A DNA stretch of 64,000 bases from Eriocheir sinensis (GCF_024679095.1 NW_026110535.1:1-64000), one strand, 5' to 3'; shown: positions 35,985 to 47,344, numbered from the stretch's first letter. A program made the numbers and translations. The notes: generated from the letters alone by a model not told the origin.

Positions 35985-36545
35985 CTTCTTCACACTTATA
36001 TACTCCACTGCACACTTACATGCTCCACTCTGCACACCTTATAGATGCTTTCACTGACAATACTTCTCACCCTGCACACTTTGATGCTCCACTTGCACTA
36101 CTTTACTTTATACTTCACTGCACTTGCACTTAGATGCTCTACTATACACACTTAATACTCTGCACACTTAGATGCTCCACTCTGCACACAATACTTTACT
36201 CTGCACACTTTGATGTCCCTCTCACATAATATGCTCCACTCTGCACACTGCACATAGATGCTCCACTCTTAATACTTCACTCTGCACACTTTGATGCTCC
36301 ACTCTGCACTTAATACTTCACTGCACACTTAGATGCTCCACTTTGCACACACATTACTGTACACCTCTAGATGTTCTACTATACATACTAATACTTCTAT
36401 TAATTTTGATGCTCCACCTCCAGCACTTAACTTCCTCTGCACATAGATGCTCCTCTGCACACTTAATACTTCACTCTGCACAGTTAGATGTCCAGTCTGT
36501 ACATATTACTTCACGCTGCACCGAGCTCTGTTTCTCCGTACACTT
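35985..36545. repeat. Degenerate ~45-50 bp satellite (CTCTGCACACTTAGATGC)
   Basis: Repeats of CTGCACACTTAGATGCTCCA and CTGCACACTTAATACTTCAC alternate with many small deletions over about 560 bp. No coding. Confidence 0.8.
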
Positions 36546-37957
36546 TGCCTAGTCTCTTGTTTTGCTTTTCAATTTTCTTTTCCTTCGTTTTCTTCACTCT
36601 GGCCTAGTGTGGTCTTTCAGCATTTCCCTTTTCTGTCTTTTGTTTGTTTCCTACTGTTACACTTGCTATGTTCATTTATCTTTTCCTCCTGTGTTCTTTT
36701 TCCCGCAGAGTGTAAGTGAACTATGAACATCATAAATATGTCCAAACAACTGATTATTATCTATCGCACGTGTAGTGTCAAGCACCCGCGACTATGGGGA
36801 ACTAGAGGTTTCAAAATATATCCTAATAACTGCTTATCTATCCCACGTGTAGGGTCAAGGGCAACTTCCCCGAGCCAGACACTGCACCTCACGGCTCACT
36901 ACACCACCACTGTCACCGGCACGAAGCTCACTGATCACCTGACGGCGGGCAGGCGCGGGCTGCAGCGCGAACACATGTTGGCGGGAGAAACTTTGTACTC
37001 CTACCAACCAAAGGGCGGTTCTGCGTCCTGTACGTTGGTTCTTGTGCATACTAAAGTTACAAAACAATGATAGAACTCAGTTTTATATACCGCCCACACA
37101 GATATAATGCTTTGTTTCGTTTTCTTATTGCAAGTGACCGGTTATCACACGTCTGGCACCTGCATCACTTCGCTCCGCTCTTCCGTCGTTTAATAATTAT
37201 TGCAGAAACTCTGTCAACTCTTTCACTGAACAAGCTTATTCGTGTACTGACAGTAAGGATGGAAAGATCGACAGACAGAGAGGCGAGAGGCTGGAGACGG
37301 TGACGGAGCGGCGGGCGGCGGCGAGGAAGGGAGGCAGGTTGGACACAAGCGGTGGTTGGGGGTGACACACACACACACACACATAGCAGATGCAGAGGGA
37401 AAGACGTATTTGTATAATTTCATAGACATCAGAAAGATTGATTTACAATATGAAGAGTCTGAAGTTGGTATTCTTAGAGACGCTTCCGCCTCCTACAGGA
37501 ACCCTAATGAAACTGCCTCGTTTAGGCTTGTTATAGTGAAACCAGAGTTGGCGTTCGCTCCCTCGGGTCCTTTCCTCCCCGCCGCTCTGCCACACAGGCC
37601 CAATGATAACTATATATGAAGTCAGTTATTGGGGTGGAGGAGACAGGTTTGGCTCTGAAATCGGCAAACATAAGAGGCTGAGTAGGACAGTCTGGCAAGG
37701 CTGTAGGAGGCACGAGGAGACAGGGCGAGGGGGGAGGGTCGCGGGAGGGACACGGAAGGGAGGTACCGAGTCAGCAGGTATAATAGTTACGCCTGAATCC
37801 GTTTGACTTGCTCCTTCGCCGTCGACCCAATTTCCGCTCGGACTTCCAGCGTGCGAGTTATGAGCGAGCGGCGGGACGGAGACTGAACCAAACCTCCGCA
37901 AAACACCATATTACTGCTGCTTTTGACGCGCTGAGGATACGTGGAGGGGGAGAGGAA

Positions 37958-37960
<3 letters not shown>
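36546..37960. other. Unannotated region, partly CpG-rich
   Basis: 36740-36860 contains a short duplicate (ACTGCTTATCTATCCCACGT resembles ACTGATTATTATCTATCGCA, each followed by CGTGTAG-GTCAAG-like sequence). 36860-36990 and 37280-37350 are CpG-rich. A short (CA)n lies at 37366-37382. Open frames of 60-115 codons lack any recognised domain. A host gene first exon or promoter is possible but unsupported. Confidence 0.35.
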
Positions 37961-37993
<33 letters not shown>

Positions 37994-38020
37994 GAAACAG
38001 TTGTTTATAAAAAAATCATT

Positions 38021-38052
<32 letters not shown>
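37961..38052. repeat. (GA)16 and (CT)16 inverted pair
   Basis: (GA)n at 37961-37992 and (CT)n at 38022-38052 are complementary arms of about 31 bp around a 29-bp loop, able to form a perfect hairpin. Confidence 0.95.
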
Positions 38053-38056
<4 letters not shown>

Positions 38057-38159
38057 ATTTCGAATACACGCACTAAATCATTTACGTATATATTTTCTAG
38101 TTAGATATATTAAGTATCGGAATAAGGATAAGAACAAGAATAAGGATAATAAAAGACAT

Positions 38160-38372
38160 AGGCAAGAATTAGTTCACCAATAGAGTGGCGGACGAATGGA
38201 ACAGGCTTGGGGACCATGTTGTGGGTGCCAATACCGTAGATACATTCAAGAAGAGGTTAGATAAAGCTATGGATGGTGAGGTAAGGTGGGGTTGAGTGTA
38301 CAGGAGCTGCCTTGTATAGGCCAACCGGTCTCTTGCAGACTCCTTACGTTCTTATGTTCTTATAATAATGGA
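38160..38372 (+). pseudogene. LINE ORF2 C-terminal tail and 3' UTR (family 1, plus strand)
   Basis: Frame 38160-38295 reads FTNRVADEWNRLGDHVVGAN then TVDTFKKRLDKAMDGEVRWG and a stop. It is homologous to the tail at 1-290 with one TAG where that copy has Trp. The 3' UTR AGGAGCTGCCTTGTATAGGC runs to CTTACGTTCTTATGTTCTTA (38347-38366), the likely 3' end of the element. A very short 5'-truncated copy. Confidence 0.8.
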
Positions 38373-38780
38373 TGATTTCGACGCTGCAGTTATGCAGTTA
38401 CCGTGAACCGCAGAACCTTTGTGAAAAATGTTTGCCAGTCTTCTGAGACATTGACTATTGCACTAAGTGAGGGAACTGGTGGTTGACTGTAATAATAACA
38501 ATGGGTTTATGAGTTGAATTTATTTATCGTGATCCACAGAACAGAGTGAAAATAATAGGCTAGTCTTCCATGTTGTTATCTATCGCTGCTAAAGGTGATT
38601 AAAAAAGAATATAGAAAATATACTATACTAGAACTACGTAGAACCGAGAATGAAAGTAATACGCCAGTTTACTAACATGTTATTTATTGTTGTTAAATGT
38701 GACAAACAACAATAGAAGAGAAAATATTCCGCCCCTTCTCCCTTCCCTTCCTTATTTGTTGGTCAGCACCTTGGTTTGGG
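38373..38780. other. Unannotated spacer
   Basis: Two loosely similar ~120-bp segments (TAACCGTGAACCGCAGAACC / ATCGTGATCCACAGAACAGA) suggest an old tandem duplication. Nothing else. Confidence 0.4.
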
Positions 38781-38782
38781 TC

Positions 38783-38814
<32 letters not shown>

Positions 38815-38885
38815 AATTAGTAGTGGAAGTAGTAGTGGTAGCATTATTAGTAGTATAGTAGTAGTAGTAGTAGTAGAAGTAGTAT
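38783..38885. repeat. (AGT)n microsatellite, interrupted
   Basis: AGT tracts at 38783-38815 and 38858-38885. Confidence 0.95.
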
Positions 38886-39300
38886 ATTCAACTAGACCCT
38901 CCATATTAAGTGCTTTCAACCTTCCAAGGAAAATAAGAGGCTAATAACTTATGGTCGCTTTCACAGTCACTTTGTGCTGATCGTTACCAATGGCGGCGAT
39001 CGCCGCTATGATATTTCACGTGAAACTGGCCTATGGGGTAGTGGCGGCTGCAGACGAAGCGAGAGGTGTTGAGAGTGTGTGGCAAGGTGCGGGACTAGGC
39101 TAACCCCGCAGCCGCAGCTACCCTATCGGACAGTTTTACGTGGAAATACTATAGTGGCGATCGGCGCCATTGGTAACTATCAAAACAAACAAAACGATTG
39201 TGAAAGCGAGCCATGTTGGTAGCTCTGTACAGAGAAGGTCTTTGTTTTCTTAATACGGTTAAATTTAGATGGTGTGTACATCATGGAGGGAAGCGTAGCA
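38886..39300. other. Spacer with a ~130-bp imperfect inverted repeat
   Basis: TTTCACAGTCACTTT...GTTACCAATGGCGGCGATCG (38958-39003) is mirrored by GCGATCGGCGCCATTGGTAA with GATTGTGAAAGCG (39155-39210). Inside, GGCCTATGGGGTAGTGGCGG faces CCGCAGCCGCAGCTACCCTA. It looks like a palindromic MITE of about 260 bp. Confidence 0.6.
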
Positions 39301-39331
39301 GTAAGGCCCGTACTCACAAACCTTTGGGGGC

Positions 39332-39383
<52 letters not shown>

Positions 39384-39482
39384 TTGATAAGGCTATGGTA
39401 GAGGCTGGTTTAGTATTTTCATGGGTAGTTGTATGAACTTATTCCTAGTTTTAATTTAACACTGGATGGGTACGTAATACAA
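39301..39482. mobile_element. MITE (CGTATTCTCA family) expanded by (CA)n
   Basis: The left end is AAGGCCCGTACTCACAAACC. A (CA)n tract (39335-39382) lies at the position of the family's CTTACACAC motif, followed by GATAAGGCTATGGTAGAGGC and CATGGGTAGTTGTATGA. The right terminus is not preserved. Confidence 0.6.
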
Positions 39483-39708
39483 GTGGAACATATTCTCAAA
39501 CATTTCGAGCCTAACACACCTAATTTGTTAAGGCTTTGGTAGAGTTTGTGCCAGTATTTCCATGGGTAGTTTTACGAGCCTAGTTATAGTTTGACAAGGC
39601 TTCTGTACCACGAATGTTAGAGAACACACTTAAGAACCCGATTAATCTCCTTTGGGGTCTTGAGAAACATTTGTTGCAGGAGCCGAAAGCGTCTGAGAAT
39701 ACGGAGTC
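39483..39708. mobile_element. MITE (CGTATTCTCA family), best-preserved copy
   Basis: The left terminus CATATTCTCAAACATTTCGA (39489 on) and the right terminus AGCCGAAAGCGTCTGAGAAT (39681-39700) are inverted repeats of each other with a few mismatches. The interior has AAGGCTTTGGTAGAGTTTGT, CATGGGTAGTTTTACGAGCC and GACAAGGCTTCTGTACCACG. About 220 bp, non-coding, non-autonomous. Confidence 0.75.
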
Positions 39709-40037
39709 ATTACGGCCCTTGACTTGTTGAATGAGGAGGTTGGCGTGCAGTCAGTGTTAGCTTGGAGTTGGAAGGAGGGGAAGCACAGGGTTACCACATA
39801 TAACTCTGTAAGGGGGATGGACAGGTCGGGGCTTCTGGATTAATGTTGTGTACGTTGACTTTTAAATACTGTTTGCACACCCTCGTCCGGGAGAGTCTGA
39901 CAGGGGAGGGACACACACTAACCACACCCACAACACACACTCATAATGACACACGGTAGAGTCAACAGTCGTGCCTTACGTTGACACGAAGGCTTGAATT
40001 TGTACACGCGTATAGTGGTAGTACCTGTGAAACTATA
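39709..40037. other. Unannotated spacer
   Basis: Nothing recognised. Confidence 0.4.
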
Positions 40038-40240
40038 CGAGAGAGAGAGAGAGAGAGACCGAGAGAGAGAGAGAGATGCATAACTAGTGACACACTGACT
40101 CTTATTACAAATTATATTTTCATGCTTTTCAGATGTGTATTTTGTATTTGTATGTTTATATGTATGTGTAACAATGGACATTTAATTTTGTTCCACACAC
40201 AGGCTCTTCAAATACTCTCTCTCTCTCTCTCTCTCTCTAT
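40038..40240. repeat. (GA)n and (CT)n pair
   Basis: (GA)n 40038-40076 with one CC interruption and (CT)n 40214-40238, in inverted relation across about 140 bp. Confidence 0.9.
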
Positions 40241-40444
40241 TTCTCGAAATACAATAATAAATCTTGGCCGTAATTAGAAGCTGCGTGTCTGTTTATCTGT
40301 TTGTTTGAAAGTGATGCACATTTTATTCATATAAATACTAAAAGCATAGAAGTCTCAGTAATTAAAAACTTATAAAGAAATGTGTTTATGTAATTAGATA
40401 TAGAAAGTTCAGATTATCACCAGCTACTTATGAACTCTCTTTGT

Positions 40445-40600
40445 GTCTCCGGTGCAGTGGTTAGCATGCATCCCTAAGTACGAATCTGGGAGCCTGGGTT
40501 CGAATCCCAACACAGGCACAAAGGCCAATGCAACATAGGTGAGCACCAATGCCACGCACAGCTATAGCGGATCTCCCTATAACTTTACTCACTTCATCAT
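40445..40600 (+). mobile_element. tRNA-derived SINE, family beta, copy 2
   Basis: CCGGTGCAGTGGTTAGCATG (A-box) and GGGTTCGAATCCCAA (near-consensus B-box) about 50 bp apart give an intact-looking internal RNA polymerase III promoter. The body carries GTGAGCACCAATGCCACGCA and CAGCTATAG, shared with the minus-strand copy at 19660-19925. The first ~70 bp could be read as a degenerate tRNA; I prefer SINE because of the shared tail. Confidence 0.8.
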
Positions 40601-40870
40601 GTGAACGTTTCAGTAATCACGAACTAATGAAGGAGCCCCGTGTGTCGACGGTTCCTGCGCGTGCCGCCGCGGCCTAGGAGGCTGGTGGTCCAAGTCACCC
40701 CACGCGGCCCCAGGTCCCGCTGGAGCAATGCGAGGAACGTGACCACCCGGCCTCCCACTTACGGGTTCGCTTCCATTACAGTGCACAATGCCGCGGACTC
40801 CCACTCTTATGATGCCTCCGTGCAGAGGTGGGCTAATGCGCTGTTTGAGATTTCTTATTTATGCCCATTT
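40601..40870. other. Unannotated, partly GC-rich
   Basis: 40640-40760 is GC-rich. The open frames on both strands lack a recognised domain. Confidence 0.35.
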
Positions 40871-41190
40871 TAAATTACTGGGGTCTGGAAAAGGTTAAGA
40901 TAAGGTAGAATAATGAAAGTCTATTTTGGAAGAAGTCTTATCCTTGGGAATAATCTGCTACGAAGATATTTCTGAGAGTGTCTGAAGATGATAAAGAAAA
41001 TAATAAGTAGCACTACCCCACTTTCATTACTGCATAAGGGCTGGAAAGGTTAAAGTAAGGTCACGGGTATTTATTTTGGAGGAAGTCTCGTCTTTAGGGA
41101 AGGATCTAATACGAAGATATTTCTGAGAGTGGCTGAGAGAGGAAAAAAAAGAAAGAATAAGTACCCCAATGTGACAGTGGTTCATTATTT
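40871..41190. repeat. Tandem duplication, ~160-bp units
   Basis: Both units (40871-41035, 41036-41190) have CTGGAAAAGGTTAA or its equivalent, TATTTTGGARGAAGTCT and TACGAAGATATTTCTGAGAG. Confidence 0.85.
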
Positions 41191-41331
41191 GCTTTAGGAA
41201 GTTGACAAAAAAGTAATGAAACGAATATAAAGTTGATTATTCTCGAAGAAGTCACCGAATAAAGGCGTTAAGACAGACACGAGAAAGACAACCTCACTCA
41301 GACCTAACCCGGCAGCCTTTTCCTGGGTACA

Positions 41332-41578
41332 CATTCGGGAACACTTCGAGGCTCATTGGTCCATGTTCTTAAACGTTTCGGGTTCCCTTTACGTATATTT
41401 GCCAAGGCCACAGAGAAGATTAACTGAGTTTTCATGGGTGGTTTTCCCGTTCAAGATGCAGAGGTCGTGTAAAACTATCACCAGCATCACAAAACAGTCT
41501 CTGGAATTCCTAGCAACTTCTATGAATCTTTTTGAAAAGGCGAAATGAGGTGTCGATACGTTTAGGAATATGGGCTTT
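41332..41578. mobile_element. MITE (CGTATTCTCA family) long variant
   Basis: It includes TTCTTAAACGTTTCGGGTTC, TTTTCATGGGTGGTTTTCCC and TCGATACGTTTAGGAATATG at its right end, matching the 1.2-1.56 kb and 23.6-24.0 kb copies. Confidence 0.65.
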
Positions 41579-41590
41579 TACACCCATATT

Positions 41591-41780
41591 TAATAAGAAC
41601 ATTAGAACGTAAGGAAACAGCAAGAGGTCGGTAGGCAGCTCTTGCAAACCTAACGGTCCTAACCCCACCTAACATCACTATCAATGAAGTTATCTAATAT
41701 TTTCATGCGTTTATCGTATTGGCGTTTACAATATGACTTCTCAGCCTGTTCCACTCATCCAACACTCATGGCTTTTGTAG
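41591..41780 (-). pseudogene. LINE ORF2 tail and 3' UTR (family 1)
   Basis: On the minus strand LDEWNRLRSHIVNANTINA then a stop, followed after a frameshift by the family's 3' UTR and ACGTTCTAATGTTCTTATT at 41590-41608. This is the third copy of the tail seen at 1-290 and 38160-38372. It is sandwiched between two MITE copies. Confidence 0.75.
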
Positions 41781-42311
41781 AGGTTAGTGGTATTTCTACG
41801 GTAGTTTTATAAGCCTGGTGATAGTTTAACAAGGCTTCTGCACCATGAACGTGGAAAGAACTCATGAGAACCCGACTAATCTCCTTTGTGGCCTTGGAAC
41901 AAAAGTTATTGTGGGAGCCAAAACCATCTGAGAATACGGGCCTTGGACACTTCGGGGCTTACACACTCACGTCAAATAAGGCTTTTGTATTTCCAAGGGT
42001 AGTTTTATGAGCCTGGTGATAGTTTGACATGACTTCTGCGCCATGAGCGTGGAAAGCACTCATGAGAACACGATTAATCTCCTTTGTGAGCTTTGGAAAT
42101 AGTTGTTACGAGGACCGAAAACATCTGAGAATCCAGGCCTACGTAGAGGTTGTGTTAGTATTTCCAGGGGTGGTTTTAGGAGCGCAGTAATAGTTAGACA
42201 AGGCTTCTGCACCATGAACGCAAATAAACACTCATGAGAACACGACCAATCTCCTTTCTGGCCTTGGAGAATAGTTACTGTGACAGCCGGAAGCGTCTGA
42301 GAATACGGACC
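41768..42311. mobile_element. Three head-to-tail MITE units
   Basis: Units at about 41768-41945, 41946-42145 and 42146-42311 each run from a GTAGAGGTT/GTATTTCCA segment through AAGGCTTCTGCACCATGAAC and CTCATGAGAACACGA to a GTCTGAGAATACGG or CATCTGAGAATACGG terminus. Head-to-tail arrays of a TIR element are unusual and suggest amplification as a satellite. Confidence 0.75.
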
Positions 42312-42840
42312 TAATAGCTACACGAACAAGCTCGCCCCCACAACCTACGTATACAGTTTGTCGGCCCGAGCTTAAGAGTCAAATTAACCCGCGACTCTTG
42401 AGCACCTCGGCAACGAACGTGTTTCATTAGCAGGCGCAGCAATGACGGGTGCCGCAGTATTTCCGTGGATGGTTGTTATTGTCGCGCCCTGTGCCCATTA
42501 CACACATAGCCAGGAATTTAAAACCTAATCAGAATACACGCAAAATTTCCTTCATAATGGCCAGCTAAAGGAAAGGGAACTTGGGAGACACAGACAGGGT
42601 GACGTGGAGATCGGCCTGTGGAATAAGACGACGAGGGAAAGAAGGAAAGGAGTTTAGTTAAAATAGAGACAAAGTTCTATTATATCCTTCCACACATATG
42701 GCAGGGAGGAAGTTGATAGCTGTCGCAAGTACCGAAAGAAGCCAACTCAATGAATACGACATAACACAGACTTGGGAAGGTCATATGGTGCGTAGAAATG
42801 ATAACAATTGGGCAAGAAAAATAACACAATGGCAACCCAG
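42312..42840. other. Unannotated spacer
   Basis: Nothing recognised. Confidence 0.4.
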
Positions 42841-42844
42841 GAAA

Positions 42845-43520
42845 ACTTTACCTTTATGCTGATTAGATATTACGGGATGGGGGTTTAAGTGCTCCTTCTG
42901 TACCTCTCTTCGCCTTCCTCCATGATCCAGCCTCTTCCTCCAACCGTAAGCTTCCTCTCTCCTCCACACGGAAGCATAAAGTAGGAATGTACTCTGCCTT
43001 TATTGTGATTAGGTATTACGGGATGGTGGTTTAAGTGCTCCTCCTCCATTCTCTTCGCCTTCCTCGATGATCCAGCCTCTTCCTCCAACCGTAAGCTTCC
43101 TCTTGCCTCCACACGGAAGCATAAAGTAGGAATATAATCTGCCTTTATTCTGATTAGGTATTACGGAATGGTGGTTTAAAGTGACCCCTCTCCTCTCCAA
43201 CTCTAAGCTTCCTCTTGCCTCCACACGCAAGCATAAAGTCAGAATGTAATCTGCCTTTATTGTGATTAGGTATTACGGAATGGTGGTTTAAGTGCTCCTC
43301 CTCCCTTCTCTTCGCCTTCCTCCATGATCCAGCCTCTTCCTCCAACTCTAAGCTTCCTCTTGCCTTCTGTACAACCGGAAGCATAGAGTAAGAATATAAT
43401 TCGCCTTTACACGATGAGAACAGATGTTGTCTTTATTTTCATCTGCTATTAGGCTATATACATGCGGACTGATGGTTTAAGTGCCTCTTCTACTTCCTCT
43501 TCGCCTCTGCCTCCGACTGT
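42845..43520. repeat. ~147-bp satellite, about five units
   Basis: GATTAGRTATTACGGRATGG occurs at 42859, 43006, 43152 and 43263. The last two are closer because one unit has an internal deletion, and a degenerate unit follows at about 43440. Each unit contains CATGATCCAGCCTCTTCCTC and CACACGGAAGCATAAAGTAG or variants. Minus-strand frames repeat HLNHHSVIPNHNKGR, a product of periodicity. Confidence 0.9.
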
Positions 43521-44040
43521 CTGTTCCCTTTTGCCACATACCAACAGAAGAGAATATGGTGTGAACTAATTTTGTTCTTATTCTGCCTCGCTATTCGGAT
43601 ATACTTGCTTAAAACACTCTCTGTATACTCTATCGTAGGACGTTATGCATCCTTATAGTGTCTTCAACCTATGTCTGTTCCCGTACTCCATGATGCTCGC
43701 CTCCAAACTCCCCAAAGACTATAGAAGAAAGATGGGAAAGCTTCTACCTAAAAGCGATAAAGAAAATGTGAGGCAGATATAGACCAGCTGCGCCATCTGT
43801 TGGGCCGACGCCAAACTATATCAAGTACGTCGTGTGCAAGTGCACGGTCTCCTCTTCATCTTCTTGTGACCTTATCGCTTTCTAGTTTGTATCATATGTA
43901 TGCGTAGATCTTATTTTTGACTTTATGTATCAACAATATTTATTTTTTCATCATTCATTATGTATTATATGATTATTATGATATATTTCATCAGTGGTGG
44001 GTGGTAACTGCGAAGACCATACTTCATGAAGTGTATTTTT
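43521..44040. other. Unannotated spacer
   Basis: AT-rich toward the right; nothing recognised. Confidence 0.4.
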
Positions 44041-44057
44041 ACACACACACACACACA

Positions 44058-44106
<49 letters not shown>

Positions 44107-44215
44107 ATATATATAGATATAGATATAGATATAGATATAGATATATAGATATAGATATAGATATAGATAGATAGATATAGATAGATAGATAGATCATAGA
44201 GTGGATGGATAGATA
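44041..44215. repeat. (CA)n, (AT)n and (AGATAT)n/(GATA)n microsatellites
   Basis: (CA)n 44041-44066, (AT)n 44066-44090, then AGATAT and GATAGATA repeats to 44215. Confidence 0.95.
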
Positions 44216-44900
44216 GATAAAATGGCTATTTACTTACATAAGTTAATTAGAGTATTTTGGACAAAGAAACAATGCTATAAAGGTAAAGTTCAGTTGTATT
44301 TGTCTATAAAATTATATACAACCAATATTTGCAGCCATATAGATACATGGCATGCATTGTGAGTTATAGAAAATGCATGAACACAGACACACAAGCAAAA
44401 GAAAATATGAGAAAGAAATATTGGTCTCATAATTATACACAAAGTAAAGAAAGATAATCAGACAGTAATACAAAGCAATAATCTCATGCAATATAGGAAT
44501 GAGAATACTAAAGAAAATTACACAACAAATAGACGAGTACACTCACTTAGAAAAGTTACATAATACCAGGCCATATAAATTGGTTTATACCTGTCTTACA
44601 CAAGGACATAACTTGAAGAAGAGTAAAGCAAACATGTGTAAAAAGCAGAACTTATAAAGATTATCTGAAGTACACATAAAATAACATGCATTTCACACAT
44701 GCAAGCAGATGCATAGGCCAACAAAGCATAAGGTAAGCATAAACACAAATCAAGCAAGCACAAACATACAGCAGATAAACAAAATCAAGCAACAGGCACA
44801 AAATAAAGCATAATTTACTTCAAGCAGTATACATGCCCTTGAGATTAGAAAATCCTTTTCTTTCTGTAAAGATACAAAATAGTATTATGTACTATATAGG
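44216..44900. other. AT-rich 3' flank of the P-like transposase
   Basis: No coding motifs. ACACACAAGCAAAAG-like and ACAAAGCATAAGGTAAGCAT-like A-rich sequence. No terminal inverted repeat could be identified by eye. Confidence 0.4.
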
Positions 44901-44902
44901 TA

Positions 44903-47344
44903 TTAAGTATGTGCAATTTTTGCTAATTTCCTATTCCGTTTCTCACCACAGTCTCCAATACTTTCACCTCTTCCCCTTTTTCCTAAATTTCTATCAAAGA
45001 ATTTTACATAGTAATGAATTCTCATACGAACATATTTTTTCATCATAATTTTGTGAAGCTCCTCACATAAATCGTTTTTTCTTTCAGTCCTATTTTTCAT
45101 TACCTCTAACATATTGGCACTCACATTCGACTTGAAAATAAAGTCTTTAATGTGTGCCCTAAAAATGAATTCATATTCTTTGATCATTTCAATGACCAAT
45201 TTGCTAGGATACTTTAAATATCTTTTATTTTCTGAATCTTTTAGTGCTTGGTATATATTATCAGATGTGACTGCATAATTAGGATCAGTCACTTTCAATC
45301 TACAAGTTTCACAGTCATGATGTTTACTTATTACATGACACATATAACCTACTACATACGATATTGCATTTTCCTCAGTCCCATCATATGAAGTGGAATT
45401 AAATGTTGTATTACTTTCCTCACTTAAAGGATCAAAAGATGAGAAATAATTTGCCAGCGAATTATTCTGAAAAGACTCTAAATTTATGCAATTACTTCGT
45501 TGGTCATTTTTTGAGGAATTATCATCAGGCTCTTCTATGTCACTGCTCACCTCTTTGTCATGATCAAAACAAGGGTTAAAAGATGAAAAATAATCAGAAA
45601 GAGCATTATCAATGGTACTGCCTCCTACTTGCTCCTGGCTTTCTAAGTTTTCCTCCTCAAAATCATCCTCAATGCCTGAGGAATTATCTTCTTTGCCTTT
45701 GGGTTTAATCAGTTCAAAAGTATGAGACTTGTCTATGTCACTCATTTTCATGAATTATTGTAAAATAGGCATTGCATCATCCAAACAGTTAGCCCTAACT
45801 GATGACTGAAATATGTGGTTGCTCATCATACCATTTATTAGCTTCTTAAATATTTGACAAGTTGGTGCGTCACTGTTTCCTCCAGCATTTCGGATGGTGC
45901 TAAATACATTTTCTAGGGCATCTTGATTAAGCCTATTAGTCATCAAATACTTATAATTATGATTTAAATGCACATCTTCCCAAAGTAATTTTATGCTTGC
46001 CAAATTCAGCCTCCACCCAGAAATGCATGGAAGTGGTCTTTTAGTGCCAATTACTTCCAAGGAATTAATCCATGATTCGAATTCAACTCGTCTTTCGAAC
46101 TGTCCATTTTTTTCTGATATGGCACATTTACTACTTTTGAAGTGGTTTATTTGACAGCTATTAAATAAATCAAATAGCTTATCCATTTTTTCTACAAAAA
46201 ATGCTGTTTGAGAAGCTTCAGATGGCAAGGCCCCTAATTCTGCATAAGTGTGTATGCCTGCTGCAACACTCTGACTGAAAACTTGCGCAGCTAAGGAAAC
46301 GCGCATTCTTTCAAGTGTATTGCAATATATATGTTTTGCTGAGAGCTTAGGTGCAAGGCGCAAGGTCAAGGCATTGTCTCTTTTGTAAAACTCTTCAATA
46401 TAATGCCATTTTATCACTGAGTTTTTATTGACAACAAAATCATATTTCATCAGATTATTACGGACACTTTTAAGCAGATGTGGTGTGTCATAAAAGAAAT
46501 GTATCTTTTCCTCATTGTGTTTTATAAATGGAGACTGTGGTGAAATATTTAGCTTTAGGTAGAGACTTATATTTGTTGCATCTTGATCACATATGACAAA
46601 CTTAGGCTGTAAACCTGTATCCTTCAACTTGGTCAAACAATCTAATAGCGTGCACTTGGGGACATCTGGCTTAATGCTCTTACTAAACAAAAAATAATCT
46701 AAAGTCTGTTTCCACTTAGAGGCTAAGCCTTTAACCATAAATACCATGGCATACTTTGCAGTTGAATCTGATGACCCATATACACCTAAATTTTCAAGTC
46801 CATCAACCTCATCTTGGGCTATGTTAAAATTCATCTTCTTGACAGAAATTGCATCAAATGCTACTCCACAAACTTTATCCTGCTCAGACATATTTTCAGC
46901 CTTTCTTTTCAAAATTTCAAAGAGGGATTGATTCCAGCCAACATTGAACATAATTCTTTTCATCCAGTATCTTAGCATCCTTGGAGTGGGGAGGACAAAT
47001 ATGTGTGATAACAAATTATAGGTTCTTGCATTCCTAAAATAAAGGGACAAGGCAAATGAACGTTGCTCATCTGAGTAACGTCTGCCCTTTTTTTTGGAAC
47101 CTGCTAACTGGATCTGACTTTTGAAAAACTCAAGGCCATAACCTTTTAGGTATTTAGAAGCATTTTTTATTATTTCTGAAGGTAGTGTGCATTTGGAACA
47201 GTCCTTCCTGACCGTCTTAAGTAAATGAACTCTTTTCAATAACCTTTTTACTCTGGTTCTATATCTGTGGAGGAGCGTTGATGTTTTTGATTTGGAAGAT
47301 AATGATTTCCTTGTTTCTGTATAACCAGCAATATCTGTAATGTT
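44903..47344 (-). pseudogene. P-element/THAP9-type transposase, one in-frame stop
   Basis: DDE-type cut-and-paste transposase of the P superfamily, acting in the nucleus. In the 494-codon upstream part (from 47239) the RNase H-like core shows VAFDAISVKK (residues 127-135), CDQDATN (217-223), YDTPHLLKSVRNNL (250-263) and NQDALENVFSTIR with GGNSDAPT (438-460), all in the family's order. The region between the second and last motifs would hold the GTP-binding insertion. The frame is open beyond the TTG at 47239 to about 47344, where TTACAG precedes it, a plausible splice acceptor. The N-terminal THAP exon is not seen. A single TAA at 45757-45755 separates it from a 282-codon in-frame continuation with acidic repeats (DYFSSFNP / NYFSSFDP) and the family's C-terminal AISYVVGYMCHVISKHHDCE with TCRLKV. 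No other stop lies inside. Confidence 0.88.

Noticed and set aside
36723..37070. 115-codon open frame as a host gene
   Set aside because: No domain, partly duplicated DNA, no splice or conservation evidence available.
40445..40515. Possible functional tRNA gene
   Set aside because: A and B boxes are good but the acceptor stem is not paired and the downstream body is shared with another SINE copy.
42781..43384. Repeated HLNHHSVIPNHNKGR peptide frames
   Set aside because: Periodicity of the ~147-bp satellite, units out of phase with each other and broken by stops.
44041..44215. CRISPR-like periodic repeats
   Set aside because: Simple AT and AGATAT microsatellite without spacers; the genome is eukaryotic.
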